DNA of 64,000 bases from Marivivens sp. (GTDB taxonomy: Bacteria > Pseudomonadota > Alphaproteobacteria > Rhodobacterales > Rhodobacteraceae). How positions within the stretch are numbered: the first letter of the stretch is position 1; every line of letters begins with the position of its first letter. The stretch spans positions 124,001 to 188,000 of the forward strand of contig JAHEBU010000005.1 of NCBI GenBank assembly GCA_024642115.1, written 5' to 3'. This document shows positions 44,476-54,235 of the stretch, one piece after another. The position numbers and the translations under genes are program-made. Under the pieces are notes generated by a model. That model had not been told where the DNA came from, made no database searches, and saw only the letters and a list, made by a program, of their open reading frames with translations.

Positions 44476-45015
44476 TTAGACGTCGGACATGGGCGGCCAA
44501 GGCCGCTCGGCGTCGCCTGTGACCCAGGCCGCAACCCACCCCGGCAACGCGGGCGAGGGGCCGGTGTGACCCAGCGCCGCGACAGCCTCGGCCGGATTGA
44601 CGATCCCCTTGGGGCCGACAATGGCGGACCGGATCAGCACATGGCTGGAACAATCGCCATCGGACTTGAACATCGCCTGTTCCATATAGAAAAACCGGGC
44701 ATCCCAGCCCACGCAGCGGCTTTTCATCGTGAGCCGGTCAAAGGCCACGACGCGCCTGCGATACCGGGTCGTGTTGCCCGCCACGGTCAACCCCCAGCCA
44801 CGAGCCTTGAGAACGGCGATCAACCCCGTACGGCGACCCAAGGGCAGACGGCCCAGATCGAACAAGGTCAGCGTGCGGCCATTGTTCAACTCCCACCAGA
44901 TGTCCAGATCCCACGGCCAGCAGATATGCTGGCTGACATGCGTATCGGTCAGACCCAGCGGCGGATCGTTGCGGTGACGCCAGAACTGCCAGAACAGACG
45001 GGGGACGGGATACAT
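44476..45015 (-). CDS. Hotdog-fold thioesterase-like protein
   Basis: I start it at 45015 (MYPVPRLFWQFW) with AAAGGA nine bases upstream. The 179-residue protein matches the 4HBT/THEM6-like group: DTHVSQHICWPWDLDIWWELNNG, then RRRVVAFDRLTMKSRCVGWDARFFYMEQAMF. The Asp-rich helix after PWDLD would hold the catalytic acid. It probably hydrolyses acyl-CoA or related thioesters in the cytoplasm; the substrate is not evident. Confidence 0.75.
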   Translation of the reverse strand: MYPVPRLFWQFWRHRNDPPLGLTDTHVSQHICWPWDLDIWWELNNGRTLTLFDLGRLPLGRRTGLIAVLKARGWGLTVAGNTTRYRRRVVAFDRLTMKSRCVGWDARFFYMEQAMFKSDGDCSSHVLIRSAIVGPKGIVNPAEAVAALGHTGPSPALPGWVAAWVTGDAERPWPPMSDV

Positions 45016-45157
45016 GGGGGGTCCTTTCGAGCGGGACGGTAGCTGGGTTGACGTCAACGTCAACATTAACCTCGGGGCAATCAGGCCACACAAAACCATT
45101 GCCCCGCTGGGCCTGCATGATTAGGTGCGACCTGCCACTAGACAGGACCACACGCCG

Positions 45158-45445
45158 ATGCAATCGCTCTTTCAGATCCTCATGCTGCTGCTGGGCGTCG
45201 CCCGGTTTTTCATCTTTGCCCATTTCATCATGAGCTGGCTTATCAACTTTCAGGTCCTCAACATCCGTCAGCCGCTGGTCAGCCAGATCTGGTATGGCCT
45301 GCAACGCATCCTCGACCCGGTCTATGCGCCGATCCGGCGGATCCTGCCGAACATGGGCGGCATTGACCTCACGCCCATCGTGGCCCTGCTGGGGATCGAG
45401 GTGATCCGCATCGTCCTCGTGAACAACATCGCGCTGTTTTACTAG
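45158..45445 (+). CDS. yggT: YggT-family membrane protein
   Basis: I start it at 45158 (MQSLFQILMLLLG) with AGGA upstream. The 95-residue product has two membrane segments and the YggT signature YAPIRRILPNMGGIDLTPIVALLGI. YggT proteins are inner-membrane proteins with ill-defined roles in division, ion or osmotic homeostasis. It diverges from the thioesterase-like gene. Confidence 0.88.
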   Translation: MQSLFQILMLLLGVARFFIFAHFIMSWLINFQVLNIRQPLVSQIWYGLQRILDPVYAPIRRILPNMGGIDLTPIVALLGIEVIRIVLVNNIALFY

Positions 45446-45555
45446 GCCTCGACATAGGGCAGGGCCCGACCGCCGGGTGGGCGCAACACCGTCCGAGCGG
45501 AGCACTTTATCGTCCTGTACCGCCGAACCTTGGTTCAGCCGACCAACGCTGCAAA

Positions 45556-45585
45556 AGCGCCCGCCCGAGGGGGCGGTCGGGCGCT
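45556..45585. terminator. GC-rich hairpin between yggT and recQ
   Basis: AGCGCCCG (45556-45563) and CGGGCGCT (45578-45585) form an eight-base-pair stem that extends inward with a bulge. Four Ts follow on the minus strand, none on the plus. It could end yggT transcription or act against antisense transcription from recQ. The rest of 45446-45702 shows nothing else. Confidence 0.3.
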
Positions 45586-45702
45586 GCCCGGCGGCGCTGC
45601 GCGCCTTGACTCCGGGCGAGAAGGACACCCCCCTTGTTCACCGATTCCTAATGTGGGACTCTCAGGGTAACGAGCATAATAACCCGACAGGTCCCCCGCC
45701 AG

Positions 45703-47736
45703 ATGAGCGCTGCCACGCTTCTTCGCGATGTATTCGGATTCGACGCCTTCCGGCCAGGTCAGCAGGACATCGTGCAGGCGGTGATCGACGGGAAAAACAC
45801 GCTGGCCATCATGCCGACGGGCGGCGGCAAATCGCTGTGTTTCCAACTGCCCGCCCTTGTGCGCACCGGGGTCACCGTCGTCATCTCCCCCCTTATCGCG
45901 CTGATGCGCGATCAGGTGCGCGGCCTGCGCGAAGCGGGGGTCGAAGCGGGCGCACTCACCTCTGGCAACACCGAGGAAGAGACAGACGCGGTCTGGGCCG
46001 CGCTTGAGGCTGGCACCCTCAAACTCCTCTACATGGCCCCTGAACGGCTTGCCTCGGGCGGCGTCCCGCAAATGCTCAAACGGGTGGGCGTCAGCCTGAT
46101 CGCCGTGGACGAGGCGCATTGTGTCAGCCAATGGGGCCACGATTTCCGGCCCGATTACCTGCGCATCGGTGAACTGCGGCGCTATCTCGACGTGCCGCTG
46201 GCGGCCTTTACGGCCACAGCCGACGCCGAAACCCGCGATGAAATCGTCGAAAAACTGTTCGACGGCCAGCCCCCCGCGACCTTTTTGCGCGGCTTTGACC
46301 GGCCCAACATCCATCTGGCCTTTGCGGTCAAGGACAGCCCCCGCACCCAGATCCTCAATTTCGCCGCCGCCCGCAAAGGGCAATCCGGGATCGTCTACTG
46401 CGGCACACGGGCGAAAACCGAAACCTTGGCCCAGGCGCTGCGCGAGGCGGGGCACAGCGCGCTGCACTACCATGGCGGGATGGAGGCCGAGGCGCGGCGC
46501 GATGCCGAACGCCGGTTCCAGCAAGAGGACGGTCTGATCGTCGCCGCCACCGTCGCCTTTGGCATGGGCATCGACAAACCCGATATCCGCTGGGTCGCTC
46601 ACGCTGACCTGCCCAAATCCATCGAAAGCTATTATCAGGAAATCGGCCGCGCCGGGCGCGACGGCGCGCCTGCCGAAACGCTGACGCTTTATGGCCCCGA
46701 CGACATCCGCTATCGCCGTCAGCAAATCGACGAAGGGCTGGCCCCCCCCGAACGGCGCATGGCCGACCACGGACGCCTCAACGCGCTGCTCGGTCTGGCC
46801 GAGGCGCAGACCTGCCGCCGCGTGACCCTTCTGCGCTATTTCGATGAAACGCCCGACCCCTGCGGACATTGTGATCTGTGCGACAAACCACCCGAGGTAT
46901 TCGATGCGACAACCCCCGTGCGCATGGCGCTATCTGCCGCCCTGCGGACCGAGGAATGGTTTGGCGCGGGCCACCTGACCGACATTCTTCTGGGCCAGAT
47001 GACCGACAAGGTGCGCGAACGCGGCCACGACAGCCTGCCCACCTTTGGCGTGGGTCGCGACTATGACAAACGGCAGTGGGCCGCGATTTTCCGGCAGATG
47101 ATGGGGTTCGACCTCATGCGGCCCGACCCCGACCGGCATGGGGCTTTGCGCATGACGGACAAGGCCCGCCCGATCCTGCGGGGCGAGGCGCAGATCACCC
47201 TGCGGCGCGATACGATCCGCACGGCGAAATCCGGGCCAAAGGTGCACACGCTGGTCAGCGACGAAGACGCCCCGCTTCTCTCCGCTTTAAAGGCCAAACG
47301 CCGGGCGCTGGCCGAGGCGGCGAATGTCCCCGCCTACATCATCTTTACCGACAAGACGCTGATCGAAATGGCCGAAACGCGGCCCATGACGCTGGATGCG
47401 ATGGCGCGGATCGGCGGGGTGGGGGCCAAGAAACTCGAAAGCTATGGCGCGGCCTTCCTGTCGGTCATCGCAGGCGACGCGCCCGATGTGCACCCCCAAC
47501 GCCGCAAACTGGCGGGGCGGGATGCAGGCTCGGTCTTTGACCGGCTCCAGTCGGTGCAGTCCGACCTGATGCGCGGTCCGGTTGGCACCGACAAACCGAT
47601 GTCCTGTTCGGCCTCGCAACTGGCCAAGGTGGCGCAACTGCGCGACCCGGACCTGCCCGACCTTGCCCGCGTGCTGGGCGACCGCCACGCCGAACGGTTT
47701 GGTGCGGCCTTTCTCGACGTGCTGCGCGGCGATTAA
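45703..47736 (+). CDS. recQ: ATP-dependent DNA helicase RecQ
   Basis: The 677-residue protein carries the RecQ helicase motifs in order: FRPGQQDIV, MPTGGGKSLCFQLPAL (motif I), VDEAHCVSQWGHDFRPDY (motif II and aromatic loop), ATVAFGMGIDKPDIRWV, and QEIGRAGRDG (motif VI). A zinc-binding RQC segment (CGHCDLC) and a C-terminal HRDC domain (about 510-590) follow. A further C-terminal helical segment is also present. It unwinds DNA 3'-5' in recombination and fork repair. Confidence 0.95.
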   Translation: MSAATLLRDVFGFDAFRPGQQDIVQAVIDGKNTLAIMPTGGGKSLCFQLPALVRTGVTVVISPLIALMRDQVRGLREAGVEAGALTSGNTEEETDAVWAALEAGTLKLLYMAPERLASGGVPQMLKRVGVSLIAVDEAHCVSQWGHDFRPDYLRIGELRRYLDVPLAAFTATADAETRDEIVEKLFDGQPPATFLRGFDRPNIHLAFAVKDSPRTQILNFAAARKGQSGIVYCGTRAKTETLAQALREAGHSALHYHGGMEAEARRDAERRFQQEDGLIVAATVAFGMGIDKPDIRWVAHADLPKSIESYYQEIGRAGRDGAPAETLTLYGPDDIRYRRQQIDEGLAPPERRMADHGRLNALLGLAEAQTCRRVTLLRYFDETPDPCGHCDLCDKPPEVFDATTPVRMALSAALRTEEWFGAGHLTDILLGQMTDKVRERGHDSLPTFGVGRDYDKRQWAAIFRQMMGFDLMRPDPDRHGALRMTDKARPILRGEAQITLRRDTIRTAKSGPKVHTLVSDEDAPLLSALKAKRRALAEAANVPAYIIFTDKTLIEMAETRPMTLDAMARIGGVGAKKLESYGAAFLSVIAGDAPDVHPQRRKLAGRDAGSVFDRLQSVQSDLMRGPVGTDKPMSCSASQLAKVAQLRDPDLPDLARVLGDRHAERFGAAFLDVLRGD

Positions 47737-47796
47737 CCCGTTTTTCACAAACCGTTGCGGGCGTTGCGTTAACCCGTCCGGGCGGGTGCATCTGTC

Positions 47797-47835
47797 TGTA
47801 CAGCCGGTGTACAGCGGGTGTACGGCCCGTGTACG
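47797..47835 (+). repeat. Array of four 11-bp TGTACA repeats, copy 2
   Basis: TGTACA, TGTACA, TGTACG and TGTACG begin at 47797, 47808, 47819 and 47830, 11 bases apart. Spacers match those of the array at 40234-40272 almost base for base, also in the preceding GTC. It lies 61 bases after recQ and 109 bases before yaaA. Confidence 0.75.
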
Positions 47836-47943
47836 TCAACATCGCCCGCCAAAGCCCCGTTAACCTTCAAAAATGGCGCGGCATGGGTGGCACCGCGCCA
47901 CAACCCTGCTACATCCCCCCAAACCGTTGCGCCAAAGGTCCAG

Positions 47944-48720
47944 ATGCTCGTCACCATTTCGCCTGCCAAATCGCTCGACCTTGATCCGGTCGGGATCGAA
48001 CCCACCCAGCCCCTGTGGCAGGACGACGCCGTGCGACTGGCAAAAACCATGCGAAATCTGACACTTGGCGGTTTGCGCGACCTGATGGACCTGTCCGACG
48101 ATCTGGCCCGCCTGAACCGGGACCGGTTCCGCGCTTTTGCCGCCGACCCTGCGCCGGACGCGGTCAAACCCGCCGCTCTGGCATTTAATGGCGATACATA
48201 TCAAGGTCTTGAGGCAAAGACACTGGACCAGGACGACCTGAATTGGGCGCAGGATCACCTGCGCATCCTGTCCGGCCTCTACGGTCTTTTGCGGCCTCTG
48301 GATGCCATCCAACCCTACCGTCTGGAAATGGGCAGCCGCCTGAAAACTCGTCGCGGATCAACGCTTTACGACTATTGGGGTGACCAGATTGCCAAGGCGC
48401 TGAACGATCAGGCGCAGGCCGTCGGCACCGACACACTGGTCAACTGCGCCAGCCAGGAATACTTTACGGCCGCCAACCGCAAGGCGTTGAAATTGCAGGT
48501 GATTACGCCTCAGTTTCTGGAACTCAAGGACGGCCGCCCCCGCATTGTCAGCTTTTTCGCCAAACGCGCGCGGGGGTCAATGGCACGGTTCATCGTGACG
48601 AACCGGATCACCGAAAGCCATGACATCAAAGGGTTTTCTGCGGGTGGCTACATCTACGACCCGGCCTTGTCCGAAGGCACCACATGGGCCTTTGTCCGCG
48701 ATTACCCCGCGACAACTTAG
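47944..48720 (+). CDS. yaaA: YaaA/DUF328 peroxide-stress protein
   Basis: I start it at 47944 (MLVTISPAKSLDLD), the universal start of this family, instead of the longer frame that runs through the repeat array. The 258-residue protein has SPAKSLD, FNGDTYQGLEA, SGLYGLLRPLD, YRLEMGSRL and NCASQEYF. In E. coli YaaA lowers free iron and limits oxidative DNA damage; the DUF328 fold is DNA-binding-like. Cytoplasmic. Confidence 0.92.
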   Translation: MLVTISPAKSLDLDPVGIEPTQPLWQDDAVRLAKTMRNLTLGGLRDLMDLSDDLARLNRDRFRAFAADPAPDAVKPAALAFNGDTYQGLEAKTLDQDDLNWAQDHLRILSGLYGLLRPLDAIQPYRLEMGSRLKTRRGSTLYDYWGDQIAKALNDQAQAVGTDTLVNCASQEYFTAANRKALKLQVITPQFLELKDGRPRIVSFFAKRARGSMARFIVTNRITESHDIKGFSAGGYIYDPALSEGTTWAFVRDYPATT

Positions 48721-48782
48721 GGAATACCTGACCATCCTCTGCACGTTGGAATCATTGCGCTAACTGCCCGCGCCGTGTCAAC

Positions 48783-48807
48783 CTTGGGTCATTCAAGACC
48801 CGAGGAG
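48783..48807 (+). promoter_or_regulatory. Hairpin overlapping the ribosome site of the alpha-2-macroglobulin gene
   Basis: CTTGGGTC (48783-48790) pairs with GACCCGAG (48797-48804), eight base pairs including one G-T. The ribosome site GAGGAG (48802-48807) starts inside the stem, and TTTT follows. It could cover the ribosome site or act as a weak terminator between yaaA and this gene. Confidence 0.35.
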
Positions 48808-48814
48808 TTTTCCC

Positions 48815-51800
48815 ATGCGCGCCCTTTTCCTGTCGCTTGCCCTGACGCTGACCGCCACGCTTGGACTGGCCCAAGAGGCTGTGCCTGACAGGCATGTGGC
48901 GATTTCGCGGGATGTGGATTTTCCGGGGTTCGACCTTCAGAACATCTTTGATACCAACCTCGATGCCTGCCAGGCTGCTTGCCTGAATAACAAGGCTTGT
49001 CAGGCATTTACGTTCAACCAGCGGTCCAATTCCTGCTTTCCGAAATCGGGTGCGGCGGGCTCTGCGCCGTATCAGGGCGCGATCTCGGCGCGGGTCTATC
49101 CGACCGATCCGCGGGTGCTTGTCAACGCTCCGTCGCGGGCGGGCGACCTGTCGTTCCTGACCCAGTCCGATCTGGACAATGCGCTGCAACTGGCCCGCGA
49201 CATCGGACGCCTTCATTCGACCGATGAAAACACCCCCGCCGACCTGATCGCCGCTGCGCGGCAGGCTGCGGCTGTCGGTGATCTGCGGGGGGCGGCGCAG
49301 TTTACCGGTGCCGCCGTCGCGGTCACCGATGCGGCGGATCAGTGGCTAGATTATTCTCGTTATGTCAATCAGTTGCAGGGCGATGGCGAAAACGGACAAT
49401 TGCGCGGACGGGCCGTTTCTGCGGCCATCAACGGCTACCTGCGCACGCTTGATGACCCGTCCCGGGCGACCGCACTGGCCGATCTTGCCACCGCCCTTGA
49501 AACGGCAGGCCGGGGCCGCCTGATGATCCCGGCGCTGCGTCTGGCCCAGGACATCGCCCCCCGCCGCGACACCGAGGCAGCGCTTGAGACTGCCATCGGC
49601 AAATACGGATTCCGGGTGCAGGACACCCAAGTGGAAAGCGATAGCGCAACCCCCCGGATCTGCGCGGTTTTCACCGAAAATCTGGTCAAGGCGGGGGTGG
49701 ATTACGCCCCCTTTGTCCAACTGCCCGATCCCAAGTTGACGGTCGAAGTGAACGATGCCCAACTGTGCATCGACGGCGTCGATCACGGCCAGCGCTACCG
49801 CATCGTCCTGCGCGAAGGGCTGCCTTCGGCCAATGGGGAAAAGCTGATCCGCCCGGTCGAACTGACCCTGTATGTCCGCGACCGCAGCCCCGCCATCAGC
49901 TTTGCCAGCCGCGCCTATGTCCTGCCGCGACTGGGTGATGTGGCGGTCCCGGTGACGTCGGTCAACCTCGATACCGCCAACCTGACCCTGCGCCGGATGA
50001 CCGACCGCAACCTGATCCGCACGATGCAGGAAGGGCTGTTCGCCAGTCCCCTGTACGAATGGAATACCGAATATTTTGATGACCAACTGGGCGAAAAGGT
50101 CTGGACCGGGACGGTCCGTCTGGTGCGCGACCTGAACACCGATGTGACCACTCGCATCCCGCTGGACGAGGCGCTGAAAGACGCGCCCGCTGGCGTCTAT
50201 GTGCTGTCCGCCGCCGTTCCTGGCGCCGATCCCTATGACAATCCGCCTGCGACGCAGTGGTTCATCCTGTCCGATCTGGGCATGTCCACGATCCTAGGCA
50301 CCGATGGGCTGACCGTTGCCGTTCGGGCGCTGGGCGATGCCGGATCGGTGGCGGGGGCGACGGTGACGCTCGCGTCGGAAGGCAATGAAATTCTTGGCAC
50401 GACCATGACCGACGATCTGGGGATCGCCCGGTTCGATGCGGGTCTGACGCGGGGTCTGGGTGCGGCTTCTCCTGCTTTGGTCACGGTCACTAAGGCCGAG
50501 GATATGGCGTTCCTCTCGCTGCGCGATGCCGCATTTGACTTGTCCGACCGCGGCGTGGAGGGGCGCGAACCTGCTGGTCCGATCGATGTTTTTCTTGCCA
50601 CTGACCGGGGTGCCTATCGCGCGGGCGAGACGATCCATCTGACCGCCCTGATGCGCGATGCCACCGCCCACGCCCTACCGGGCGTCCCGTTGACCGCGAT
50701 CCTGACCCGGCCCGATGGGGTGGAATACAGCCGTATCACCTCGACTTTTGACAGCGAAGGCGGGCATGTGTTTGCCCTGCCTGTGGCCGGGTCCGCCCCA
50801 CGCGGGACGTGGCAGATCGCCGTTAAATCCGATGTGAAGGCCGCCCCGTTGGCCACCCGGTCTGTGCTGGTCGAGGATTTTCTGCCTGAACGCATCGACT
50901 TTGACCTGAGCCTGCCTGCGACGATTCACCTGTCCGATGTCCCCAACTTGACTATCGACGCCCGCTATCTGTTCGGCCCAAAGGGCGCGGACCTGACCAT
51001 CGAGGGCGAGGCGCTGATCCGTGCTGCGACCGAGGTGGCGGGCTTTCCCGGCTATAAATTCGGCCGCTATGACGATCCGGTCGATCCGCAAGTAAGTTTT
51101 CTGGACGGTGGTTCGACCGATGCCGATGGCATGGCCACGATCCCCGTGACCCTGCCCGACCTCTCGGCACCCGGTCGCCCGCTGGAACTGCGAGTGACCG
51201 CCCGTCTGGCCGAAGGATCGGGCCGCCCGGTGGAACGCCGGATCACCGCCCCCGTCCTGCCTGACGGACCGATGATCGGGATCAAGGCCGCCAATGCCGA
51301 CGCCGTCCCCGAAGGCGGCACTGCCACCTTTAATCTGATCGGCCTGAATCCGGACCTGGCGCCGCAGCCGATGCAGGTGCAGTGGACCCTGAACCGGGTG
51401 ACGACCCGCTACAGCTGGTATTCCCTTTATGGCAGCTGGAACTGGGAGCCGATCACGACCCGCGAACGCATCGCCACCGGAACTGCCACGCTGGGCCAGA
51501 CCCCGGTCGAGGTCGGGGCCAAGGTCGATTGGGGTCGGTATGAGATGGTGGTCGAGCGGACGGACGGAGACTATGTCGCCTCTTCCGTCAGTTTTTATGC
51601 GGGCTGGTATGCCCCTGCGGATGCCACCACGACCCCTGATCTGCTTGAGGCGTCGCTGGACAAGCCTGACTATGCCATTGGCGATACGGCCCAATTCCGC
51701 ATCGTCCCGCGCTATGCCGGCACAGCTTTGGTCAGTGTGGTCAGCAATCACCTGATCCATCTGGAACAGGTTCCCGTGACCGAAGGGGAAAACATCATTC

Positions 51801-54235
51801 CCCTGACCGTGACCGACGATTGGGGCGCGGGGGCCTATGTCACCGCCACGGTGATCCGCCCGATGGATGTGTCCGCTGGCCATAACCCCGCCCGGTCGCT
51901 GGGTCTGTCCTATGCCCCAGTCGCCCCCGGCGACAAGGCGCTGTCAGTCAGCATCGACGCCCCCGACACCAGTCAGCCGCGCGGCCCCTTGCCCGTAGTT
52001 GTCCATGTGGACGGAGTGAAACAGGGCGAGACGGCCTATGTCACCCTTGCCGCTGTCGATCTGGGTATCCTCAACCTGACCGGGTTCAAGTCGCCCGATC
52101 CGCAGGGTTACTATTTCGGTCAGCGTAAGCTGGGCGTCGAATTGCGCGACATCTATGGCAACCTCATTGACGGGCTGAACGGGTCGATGGGCGTGGTCCG
52201 GTCGGGCGGCGACGCGATGGCGCAGATGAACCTTGAATCGCCCCCGCCGACCGAGGAGCTGGTCGCCTATTTCCAGGGTCCGGTGACCATTGGTGCGGAC
52301 GGCACCGCCCGGATCAATTTCGACATTCCGGCTTTTAACGGCACCGTCCGGCTGATGGCTGTGGCGTGGTCGGCCACGGGTGTCGGTCAGGCGGAAAAGG
52401 ACGTGCTGGTGCGCGATCCGGTCGTGGTGACGGCCAGCGTGCCCCGCTTTATGGCCCCCGGCGATCAAAGCCGGATGTTGCTGGAGATCGTCCATGCCGA
52501 TGGCCCCGCGGGCCAGATGGGGCTGAACATCAGCGCCGATGGTCTGGCCCTGGCCGGCCAGATCACCCCCGCGACGTTCGTTCTGGCCGAAGGGGGCAAG
52601 CAAAGTTTCAGCGTCCCCTTTGCCGCCTTTGATACTGGCGTTCATAGCCTGACGGTCAGCGTCACGACCCCGGATGGCAAGGTCCTGACCAAGACAGTTA
52701 CCGTCCCGGTCGAGCTCAATGATCCGGTCCTGAGCCGCCAGTCGCGGTTCACCCTCGCCCCCGGGGACGAGTTCGTGTTCGATCAGAACGTGTTCGCGGG
52801 GCTGGTGCAGGGGACCGGATCGTCCACCCTGTCGGTCGGTCCGCTGGCCCGGTTCGACGCCCCCGGCCTGCTCAATGCGCTGGACCGCTATCCCTATGGC
52901 TGCACCGAACAGATCACGTCCAAGGCGCTACCGTTGCTTTACTTTGATCAGGTGGCCCAGGCGATGGGGCTGGCCAACGGGGACGAGATCGGCCGACGGA
53001 TCGATCAGGCCATCGTGGCCGTTCTGGCCAATCAGGACAGCAACGGGGCCTTTGGCCTGTGGGGGCCGTATTCGGGCGATCTGTGGCTGGATGCCTATGT
53101 GACCGATTTCCTGTCCCGCGCCCGCGCCTCGGGCCATGCGGTGCCGGACCTGGCCTTTGCCAATGCGATCGACAACCTGCGCAACCGGGTCAACTATGCC
53201 CCCGATTTCGACAGCGGGGGGCAGGATCTGGCCTATGCGCTGATGGTTCTGGCCCGAGAAGGGGCCGCCGCCGTGGGCGATCTGCGCTACTACGCAGACG
53301 AGCGGGCGGATGCCTTTACCACCCCGCTTGGGTCGGCCCAACTGGGCGCGGCGTTGGCGTTCTATGGCGACCAGACCCGCGCTGACATCCTGTTCGCGCA
53401 GGCGGGCCGCCAGTTGGCCACGACCATCGGCACAGTCGAGGACCCGGTCTGGCGCATCGACTATGGCACCAACCGCCGCGATGCCGCCGCCGTTCTGACG
53501 CTCGCGGTCGAGGCGGGCAGCACCGCCATCGACCGTGACGCCATCGCCGTGCGGCTGGGCAATGCGGGGCAGGAGGTTTCGACGCAAGAGGCCGCTTGGA
53601 CCCTGATGGCGGCTAACGCGCTGATTACTGACATGCGCGCCGCCGGGATCACGGTGGACGGCCAACAGCCCAGCGGCCCCTTGGTCCGCGTGCTGGATCA
53701 GCAGACGGCAACTGCCCCGGTGCGCATCGCCAACACCGGCCAGACCGCGACCGAGCTGACTGTGACCACCTTTGGCATGCCGTCCGAACCGGAGCCCGCG
53801 GGCGGCAACGGCTATCAGATCGACCGGGCCTATTTCGCGCTGGATGGCACGCCCGTCGACCCGGCAAAGGTCGCCGTGGGAACACGGATGGTGACGGTTC
53901 TGACCGTGACCCCGTTTGGCCGGAAAGAGGCGCGGCTGATGGTCACCGACCCGCTGCCCGGCGGGTTCGAGATCGACAATCCCAACCTGATCCAGGGCGG
54001 GCAGATCGCGGGCCTTGACTGGCTGGACCCGGTGCAAGGCGAACATGCCGAGTTCCGGTCGGATCGGTTCCTTGCCGCCGTCGACTGGCGGTCGGACAAG
54101 CCGTTCCAGCTGGCCTATATCGTGCGGGCCATTTCCCCCGGCGCGTTTCATCACCCGGCGGCAAGTGTCGAGGACATGTACCGCCCGCAGATGCGCGCGC
54201 GCACCGATGCGGGGCTGGTTGTCGTCACGGAATGA
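48815..54235 (+). CDS. Periplasmic alpha-2-macroglobulin with N-terminal PAN/apple domain
   Basis: The 1806-residue protein has a signal peptide (MRALFLSLALTLTATLGLA) and a PAN/apple-like domain (about 25-95) with paired cysteines (DACQAACLNNKACQAF). A long series of MG domains follows, then a thioester domain with YGCTEQIT (Cys1363), the Cys-x-Glu-Gln thioester that traps proteases. No lipobox is seen, unlike enterobacterial YfhM. Bacterial alpha-2-macroglobulins protect the periplasm against foreign proteases. They are typically coupled, as here by ATGA, to pbpC, which would repair the wall. Confidence 0.93.
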   Translation: MRALFLSLALTLTATLGLAQEAVPDRHVAISRDVDFPGFDLQNIFDTNLDACQAACLNNKACQAFTFNQRSNSCFPKSGAAGSAPYQGAISARVYPTDPRVLVNAPSRAGDLSFLTQSDLDNALQLARDIGRLHSTDENTPADLIAAARQAAAVGDLRGAAQFTGAAVAVTDAADQWLDYSRYVNQLQGDGENGQLRGRAVSAAINGYLRTLDDPSRATALADLATALETAGRGRLMIPALRLAQDIAPRRDTEAALETAIGKYGFRVQDTQVESDSATPRICAVFTENLVKAGVDYAPFVQLPDPKLTVEVNDAQLCIDGVDHGQRYRIVLREGLPSANGEKLIRPVELTLYVRDRSPAISFASRAYVLPRLGDVAVPVTSVNLDTANLTLRRMTDRNLIRTMQEGLFASPLYEWNTEYFDDQLGEKVWTGTVRLVRDLNTDVTTRIPLDEALKDAPAGVYVLSAAVPGADPYDNPPATQWFILSDLGMSTILGTDGLTVAVRALGDAGSVAGATVTLASEGNEILGTTMTDDLGIARFDAGLTRGLGAASPALVTVTKAEDMAFLSLRDAAFDLSDRGVEGREPAGPIDVFLATDRGAYRAGETIHLTALMRDATAHALPGVPLTAILTRPDGVEYSRITSTFDSEGGHVFALPVAGSAPRGTWQIAVKSDVKAAPLATRSVLVEDFLPERIDFDLSLPATIHLSDVPNLTIDARYLFGPKGADLTIEGEALIRAATEVAGFPGYKFGRYDDPVDPQVSFLDGGSTDADGMATIPVTLPDLSAPGRPLELRVTARLAEGSGRPVERRITAPVLPDGPMIGIKAANADAVPEGGTATFNLIGLNPDLAPQPMQVQWTLNRVTTRYSWYSLYGSWNWEPITTRERIATGTATLGQTPVEVGAKVDWGRYEMVVERTDGDYVASSVSFYAGWYAPADATTTPDLLEASLDKPDYAIGDTAQFRIVPRYAGTALVSVVSNHLIHLEQVPVTEGENIIPLTVTDDWGAGAYVTATVIRPMDVSAGHNPARSLGLSYAPVAPGDKALSVSIDAPDTSQPRGPLPVVVHVDGVKQGETAYVTLAAVDLGILNLTGFKSPDPQGYYFGQRKLGVELRDIYGNLIDGLNGSMGVVRSGGDAMAQMNLESPPPTEELVAYFQGPVTIGADGTARINFDIPAFNGTVRLMAVAWSATGVGQAEKDVLVRDPVVVTASVPRFMAPGDQSRMLLEIVHADGPAGQMGLNISADGLALAGQITPATFVLAEGGKQSFSVPFAAFDTGVHSLTVSVTTPDGKVLTKTVTVPVELNDPVLSRQSRFTLAPGDEFVFDQNVFAGLVQGTGSSTLSVGPLARFDAPGLLNALDRYPYGCTEQITSKALPLLYFDQVAQAMGLANGDEIGRRIDQAIVAVLANQDSNGAFGLWGPYSGDLWLDAYVTDFLSRARASGHAVPDLAFANAIDNLRNRVNYAPDFDSGGQDLAYALMVLAREGAAAVGDLRYYADERADAFTTPLGSAQLGAALAFYGDQTRADILFAQAGRQLATTIGTVEDPVWRIDYGTNRRDAAAVLTLAVEAGSTAIDRDAIAVRLGNAGQEVSTQEAAWTLMAANALITDMRAAGITVDGQQPSGPLVRVLDQQTATAPVRIANTGQTATELTVTTFGMPSEPEPAGGNGYQIDRAYFALDGTPVDPAKVAVGTRMVTVLTVTPFGRKEARLMVTDPLPGGFEIDNPNLIQGGQIAGLDWLDPVQGEHAEFRSDRFLAAVDWRSDKPFQLAYIVRAISPGAFHHPAASVEDMYRPQMRARTDAGLVVVTE

